This document shows, one piece after another, positions 60,036-64,000 of a stretch of DNA of 64,000 nucleotides. Made by a program: the position numbers and the translations under genes. Position 1 is the stretch's first letter. The number at the start of each line of letters is the position of its first letter. The notes beneath the pieces were generated by a model. That model had not been told where the DNA came from. It worked only from the letters and a program-made list of their open reading frames with translations, and ran no database searches. This DNA comes from Pseudomonadota bacterium (GTDB taxonomy: Bacteria > Pseudomonadota > Alphaproteobacteria > Caulobacterales > Caulobacteraceae): NCBI GenBank assembly GCA_023386645.1, contig JAEWJI010000026.1, positions 52,121 to 116,120 of the forward strand. Reading direction: 5' to 3'.

Positions 60036-60773
60036 TTAGTTCGGCCGGCCAAGGCGCTCGACGGCGCGCTTGGACAGGTCGGATGTTTGTTCGATCATTC
60101 GGGTGGTGCGCTCATAGGCGCGGCTGATCTCGATCAGGTTGGTGATTTCGAGCAGCGGATTGACGTTGGAGCCTTCCAGCATCCCCTGGCGCACTTGCAT
60201 CCCGGCGGCTTCGATTGGGGCTGCGCCGGAGCGGTTGCGGTACAGGCCATCGCCGTCTTTCGACAGGGTCGCCAGGTTTTCGAAGCGCGCGAGGCTCAGC
60301 CTGCCGACCGTCTGGCCGTCCTGGCTAATGGTTCCGTCGTCGGCGACCGAGACGGCCCCCAGGGCCGCGTCCAGTACGATGGGGCCGCCGTCGCCCAGCA
60401 CCGGCAGGCCGCCCTTCGTGACCAACTGGCCTTCGGGATCGATCGTGAAGGCGCCGTCGCGGGTATAGGCCTCGCCGCCGCCGTCCTGGACCTTGAAAAA
60501 GGCGCCCTCGCCCTCGATGGCGAAGTCCAGTGGACGCGCGGTCTCCTTCAGCGCGCCCTGGCCGAAGTCGCGACCAACCCCGTTGTCCATGACGAAGCTG
60601 GCGCTGGGGCGAACATTATCGTTGCGCGCGCGCTGGCCGACGTCTGCCGAGATCAACAGCTGCTCCACCTTGAAGCCGGTGGTGTCGGCGTTGGCGATGT
60701 TGTTCGCCACGATGTCCAGCTCTCGCCTCAGCGTCATCTGGCGGGACAGTCCGATGTAGGCGGCGTTTTCCAC
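60036..60773 (-). CDS. flgF: Flagellar proximal rod protein
   Basis: A protein of 245 residues. The opening VENAAYIGLSRQMTLRRELD is the FlgF start, followed by IVANNIANADTTGFKVEQ. The C-terminus has GSNVNPLLEITNLIEISRAY. GTG 60773 is used because GGAG lies nine bases upstream and homology begins there. It is the first gene of the minus-strand rod operon and diverges from fliL across 179 bases, which should hold both promoters. Confidence 0.95.
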   Translation of the reverse strand: MENAAYIGLSRQMTLRRELDIVANNIANADTTGFKVEQLLISADVGQRARNDNVRPSASFVMDNGVGRDFGQGALKETARPLDFAIEGEGAFFKVQDGGGEAYTRDGAFTIDPEGQLVTKGGLPVLGDGGPIVLDAALGAVSVADDGTISQDGQTVGRLSLARFENLATLSKDGDGLYRNRSGAAPIEAAGMQVRQGMLEGSNVNPLLEITNLIEISRAYERTTRMIEQTSDLSKRAVERLGRPN

Positions 60774-60952
60774 GAGGGCAGGCTCCTTCGTCCGAAGCCC
60801 TCGCAAGCCGCGTGCCAACGTGGTTAACGCCGCCGACGACCCGCATTTCCGGCCTGAGCAAGCCCGGGCGCCCGGCAGGATTTGCCGCTTCTAAACGCCG
60901 CGTTAACCAAACTGGCCCACTTCGGATCGAAGACCGTTCGGGGCCGTGTCGC

Positions 60953-61597
60953 ATGCTCAAGCTAGGCAAGAAGAAGGACAAGGCGGCCGACGCCGCTCAG
61001 TTGCCCGCCGTCGCCGAGGGCGCGGAGGGCGAGGCTCTGCCCGCCAAGAAGAAGCTCCCCCTGCTGTTCATCATCGCGCCCCTGGCCTTGCTGGTCCTCG
61101 GCGGAGGCGGAGGCGCGGCCTTCTTCATGATGCAGCCCAAGCCGGCCGAGGCCCATGACGCGGCCGCCGGCGACGATCATGGCAAGGCCAAGAAGGGCGG
61201 GGGGCACGGCGAGAAGAAGGGCGGCGGCGGTCACGGCGGCGGCGAGGGCGAGGCCGACCCTGCGCTGGGCAAGATCACCGAAGGACCCGACGGCGTCACA
61301 TTCTACACCCTGCCGGACATGGTCGTGAACGTGAAGTCGTCGGACGGTCGTCCGACCTTCCTGAAGCTGAAGCTGACCCTCGAGATGCAGGACCCGCACG
61401 TGGCGGAGACGTTGCAGGCCCAGACGCCGCGCATGCACGACATGTTTCAAGGCTTCCTGCGCGAGGTCCGCCCCGAGGAGCTGGAAGGCTCCGCCGGCCC
61501 CTATCAGCTGCGCGCCGAGATCCTGCGCCGCGTCAACCTGATCGCCGCCCCGGGCAAGGTCGACGCCGTGCTGATCGAAGAGATGCTGGTCCAATAG
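60953..61597 (+). CDS. fliL: Flagellar basal-body associated protein, stator support
   Basis: A protein of 214 residues. A short basic cytoplasmic part is followed by one membrane helix (LLFIIAPLALLVLGGGGGAAFF), then a periplasmic linker very rich in His, Gly and Lys (GGGHGEKKGGGGHGGGEGEA). The FliL domain reads FYTLPDMVVNVKSSDGRPTF and LKLKLTLEMQ. Start at ATG 60953 by homology. It supports torque generation by the stators. It precedes fliM by three bases. Confidence 0.93.
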   Translation: MLKLGKKKDKAADAAQLPAVAEGAEGEALPAKKKLPLLFIIAPLALLVLGGGGGAAFFMMQPKPAEAHDAAAGDDHGKAKKGGGHGEKKGGGGHGGGEGEADPALGKITEGPDGVTFYTLPDMVVNVKSSDGRPTFLKLKLTLEMQDPHVAETLQAQTPRMHDMFQGFLREVRPEELEGSAGPYQLRAEILRRVNLIAAPGKVDAVLIEEMLVQ

Positions 61598-61600
61598 CTG

Positions 61601-62659
61601 ATGAGCGACGCCGCCTTCTCCGACGACCTGCCGAGCGGCTTCGCCGACGACACGACCCGTCCGTCCGCGACCGCCGAACGGGTTCTGAACCAGGACGAGA
61701 TCGACAGCCTTCTGGGCTTCGACCTGGGCGAGGGCGATGACGCCGAGCGCACAGGCATCCGGGCGATCATCAACTCCGCGCTCGTGTCCTACGAGCGTCT
61801 ACCGATGCTGGAGATCGTCTTCGACCGCCTGGTGCGGCTGATGACGACGTCCCTGCGCAACTTCACCTCCGACAACGTCGAGGTGTCGCTGGACAACATC
61901 TCCTCGATCCGTTTCGGCGACTATCTGAACTCCATTCCCCTGCCGGCCATCCTCGCGGTGTTCCGGGCAGAGGAGCTCGACAACTACGGCCTGCTCACGG
62001 TCGATTCGAACCTGATCTATTCGATCGTCGACGTGCTGCTCGGGGGCCGTCGCGGCACTGCGGCCCTGCGCATCGAGGGCCGGCCCTACACCACTATCGA
62101 GCGCGTTCTGGTCCAGCGCATGGTCGAGGTGGTGCTGAACGACGCCCGTCAGGCGTTCGAGCCCCTGACGCCCGTCCACTTCAATCTGGACCGCCTGGAA
62201 ACCAATCCGCGCTTCGCCGCCATCGCCCGGCCCGCCAACGCCGCCATCCTGGTCAAGCTGCGGATCGACATGGAGGACCGGGGCGGGCGCATCGAGCTGC
62301 TGCTGCCCTACGCGACGCTCGAGCCCATCCGGAAGATGCTGCTGCAGCAGTTCATGGGCGAGAAGTTCGGCCGCGACAACATCTGGGAAGGTCACCTGGC
62401 CACCGAGCTCTGGACCACCGACACCGAGGTGCGCGTGGTACTGGACGAGCAGCAGGCTCCGCTGTCCAGCGTGCTGGACCTCAAGGTCGGCGACACCTTC
62501 ATGCTGAACGCGACGCCGGATTCCGACGTCTCGATACGCTGCGGCCCGATCCCGGTCACGACCGGCCGCATGGGGCGCAAGGGCCAGCACATCGCGGTGC
62601 GCGTCGAGGCCCCGATATCGATCGAGACCGCCGCCAGCCTGACTAAGGGGAGACGCTGA
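61601..62659 (+). CDS. fliM: Flagellar motor switch protein
   Basis: A protein of 352 residues of the C-ring. The N-terminal CheY-binding motif is LNQDEIDSLLGF. The central CheC-like domain has SVDNIS-type SLDNISSIRFGDY and NSIPLPAILAVFRAEELDNY, and the SPOA domain near the end has VLDLKVGDTFMLNATPDSDV. ATG 61601 lies three bases after the fliL stop. Confidence 0.97.
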   Translation: MSDAAFSDDLPSGFADDTTRPSATAERVLNQDEIDSLLGFDLGEGDDAERTGIRAIINSALVSYERLPMLEIVFDRLVRLMTTSLRNFTSDNVEVSLDNISSIRFGDYLNSIPLPAILAVFRAEELDNYGLLTVDSNLIYSIVDVLLGGRRGTAALRIEGRPYTTIERVLVQRMVEVVLNDARQAFEPLTPVHFNLDRLETNPRFAAIARPANAAILVKLRIDMEDRGGRIELLLPYATLEPIRKMLLQQFMGEKFGRDNIWEGHLATELWTTDTEVRVVLDEQQAPLSSVLDLKVGDTFMLNATPDSDVSIRCGPIPVTTGRMGRKGQHIAVRVEAPISIETAASLTKGRR

Positions 62660-62660
62660 C

Positions 62661-63278
62661 ATGGCCGGAATGGTGATGGACGCCGTCCTGATGCTGCTGT
62701 TGGTCTGCGCCGTCGGTTACGGCGTCAGGCTGGAGAAGAAGCTGACCGCCCTCCGCACAGGCCAAATGGCCTTCGCGGGCGCCGTCACCGAACTAAACGC
62801 CGCCGCCGGCCGCGCCGAAGCCGCGCTCGCCTCGCTCCGCGCCTCCGGACAGGAGACCGATCTCCTTCACGACCGCATCGTCAAGGCCCGCGAGGTCAAG
62901 GCTGAGCTGGAGCGGCTAATCGCGCGGGTGGACAGAGGCTCCTCCGTCTCCTCGTCTTTGGCCGCCGATCCACCTCGCCGTGCTGCGCATAGGGAGGGGA
63001 AGCGTGATCTATCCTCCCCACATCGTGGGGAGGGGGACCATGCGCAGCAGGGTGGAGGGGCTCCTCGCGCTACCTCCGCTGGGGAAGAATCCGACGAGCG
63101 CGCGTTGCGCATGGCCGCGCTGGCCCAGCGAATCCAGGGTTTCGATCGCCCGTCGGCCCGGGCGCCCGGCCGCGACAACGTCTCCGCGATCGTCCAGGCC
63201 CTGACCGCTAACCAGGCCGCGAAACAGAGCCTCAACGCCGCCCGCCGTAACCTCGACGACGACCTGTTCGCCGCCTGA
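62661..63278 (+). CDS. DUF6468 flagellar-cluster protein with an in-frame inserted repeat
   Basis: A protein of 205 residues. One N-terminal membrane helix (VMDAVLMLLLVCAVGYGVRL) is followed by a coiled-coil region (KKLTALRTGQMAFAGAVTEL, LLHDRIVKAREVKAEL), as in DUF6468 proteins found between fliM and motE in Caulobacterales. A region of about 45 residues (DPPRRAAHREGKRDL to ATSAGEESDE) is low in hydrophobic residues, Arg/Gly-rich, and encoded by a nested palindrome (62970-63055). It looks like a mobile repeat inserted in frame. The ends of the protein remain normal, so it is probably still functional. Its start is one base from the fliM stop. Confidence 0.8.
   Translation: MAGMVMDAVLMLLLVCAVGYGVRLEKKLTALRTGQMAFAGAVTELNAAAGRAEAALASLRASGQETDLLHDRIVKAREVKAELERLIARVDRGSSVSSSLAADPPRRAAHREGKRDLSSPHRGEGDHAQQGGGAPRATSAGEESDERALRMAALAQRIQGFDRPSARAPGRDNVSAIVQALTANQAAKQSLNAARRNLDDDLFAA
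62970..63055. repeat. Nested palindromic element inserted in the DUF6468 gene
   Basis: Three inverted pairs share one centre: CCACC/GGTGG (62970-62974, 63051-63055); TGCTGCGCAT/ATGCGCAGCA (62981-62990, 63040-63049); and CCTCCCCAC/GTGGGGAGG (63013-63021, 63025-63033). The structure resembles dispersed palindromic elements that can insert in coding sequence. Confidence 0.7.
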
Positions 63279-63297
63279 CCCCATCGAGTAGCCGACC

Positions 63298-64000
63298 ATG
63301 AGCAAGCTGCCCCGCCTTTTGCCGTTGATCGCCGTCGCCATCGGCGGCGTCGTCGCGGTTCGCGCCGTGGGCGCCGCTCCCGGCTTCATGCAGGGCGCCC
63401 AGGCCTGGGCCGAGGAGGCCGCATCGGCCGTGACGCCCGCCGCGGCGGCCGCTCCCGCTGGTCCGGCGCCCGCCGTCTGCGCCCTCAGCCCCGAACAGCT
63501 GGCGCAGCAGGCCGGCCTGTCGCCCGCCGAACTACGCGTCATCCAGTCGCTGAAAAGCCGTCGCACCGAGCTCGATATCCGCGACAACGATTTCGCGACC
63601 CAACTGCCCCTGATGGCGGCCGCCGAACAGAAGCTCGACGCTAAGGTCCAGGCCCTGAACGCTCTGAAAGCCGAGATGCAGGCGCTGCTCGGCCAGGTCG
63701 ACGAGCGCGAGCAGGCCGAGATCAACCGCCTGGTCCAGGTCTATTCCGCCATGCGACCGCGCGAGGCGGCCCGAGTCTTCGCCACCCTTGCCGATTCCGT
63801 GCGTCTGCCCGTCGCCGCCGCCATGCGGCCCCGCTCGCTGGCCGCCGTCATGGCCCAGATGGAGCCGGCGGCCGCCCGCGACCTGACCGAAAAGCTGGCC
63901 CGCCGCTTCGAGGCCCAGCAGATGGCCGCCCGCGCTGCCGCCGCTTCCGCCGGATCGACCGCGGCGCCGCCCCCCGCCCAGCAGGCCGCCGCCTCGACGC
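63298..64000 (+). CDS. motE: MotE-like flagellar motor chaperone, C-terminus beyond window
   Basis: At least 234 residues, open to the right edge. It has an N-terminal hydrophobic helix (LIAVAIGGVVAVRAVGAA), an Ala/Pro-rich linker, a coiled coil (LKSRRTELDIRDNDFATQ, KLDAKVQALNALKAEM), then a MgtE-N-like domain: RLVQVYSAMRPREAARVFAT and SLAAVMAQMEPAAARDLTEK. This order is that of MotE, a periplasmic chaperone of MotC described in Sinorhizobium. It follows DUF6468 by 19 bases. Confidence 0.88.
   Translation, partial: MSKLPRLLPLIAVAIGGVVAVRAVGAAPGFMQGAQAWAEEAASAVTPAAAAAPAGPAPAVCALSPEQLAQQAGLSPAELRVIQSLKSRRTELDIRDNDFATQLPLMAAAEQKLDAKVQALNALKAEMQALLGQVDEREQAEINRLVQVYSAMRPREAARVFATLADSVRLPVAAAMRPRSLAAVMAQMEPAAARDLTEKLARRFEAQQMAARAAAASAGSTAAPPPAQQAAAST

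Overview
The window is GC-rich DNA that is almost fully coding. It most likely comes from a Caulobacteraceae alphaproteobacterium, probably Brevundimonas or a close relative. This is inferred from the flagellar order fliL-fliM-DUF6468-motE beside flgF-flgG-flgA-flgH, the abundance of TonB-dependent receptors, and a Brevundimonas-like carotenoid cluster (crtY-crtI-crtB, crtZ, crtE, type 2 idi). No rRNA, CRISPR array, phage or transposase was seen. One tRNA-Ser(GGA) is present.

Layout. 1-1.3 kb: the 5' end of a DUF1295 membrane protein and a tandem universal stress protein, both on the minus strand. 1.5-7.4 kb: a complete Mrp/Mnh-type Na+/H+ antiporter operon with fused A and B subunits. 7.5-14.2 kb (minus): a compact histidine operon, TrpR-like regulator-hisG-hisD-hisC/B-hisH-hisA-hisF-hisIE. 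Its order and long-form HisG resemble gammaproteobacterial operons. The HisC-like half of the HisC/HisB fusion lacks the PLP lysine. 14.5-23.6 kb (plus): an exopolysaccharide export and polymerisation cluster (outer-membrane barrel, Wzc-like BY-kinase, Wzy-like polymerase, PPP phosphatase, Wza-like lipoprotein) followed by a SleB-type wall hydrolase. 23.8-32.3 kb: a TetR regulator and the carotenoid genes, leading from isopentenyl diphosphate to zeaxanthin and probably its glycosides. 32.5-33.5 kb: a glycine-rich protein with an IPTL-CTERM sorting tail.

33.8-45.7 kb is a sucrose locus resembling the Xanthomonas sux system (MFS transporter, amylosucrase/sucrose hydrolase, TonB receptor, LacI regulator). 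It also holds a ROK sugar kinase, two ceramidase-fold proteins that lack the usual serine nucleophile, and an SGNH hydrolase. A 12-bp palindrome, GCAAnCGnTTGC, recurs at its promoters, which suggests a local LacI regulon. 45.9-54.9 kb is a second, beta-glucan/cellodextrin-type locus (TonB receptor, GH5, MFS, GH3, LacI). It has its own 14-bp palindrome, TGACAGCGCTGTCA, at both promoters.

55-57.5 kb holds a possible gene remnant, the tRNA-Ser, msrA, and three small exported proteins that look like diverged tandem paralogues. 57.6-64 kb is flagellar. There, the DUF6468 gene carries an in-frame nested palindromic element resembling a mobile repeat.
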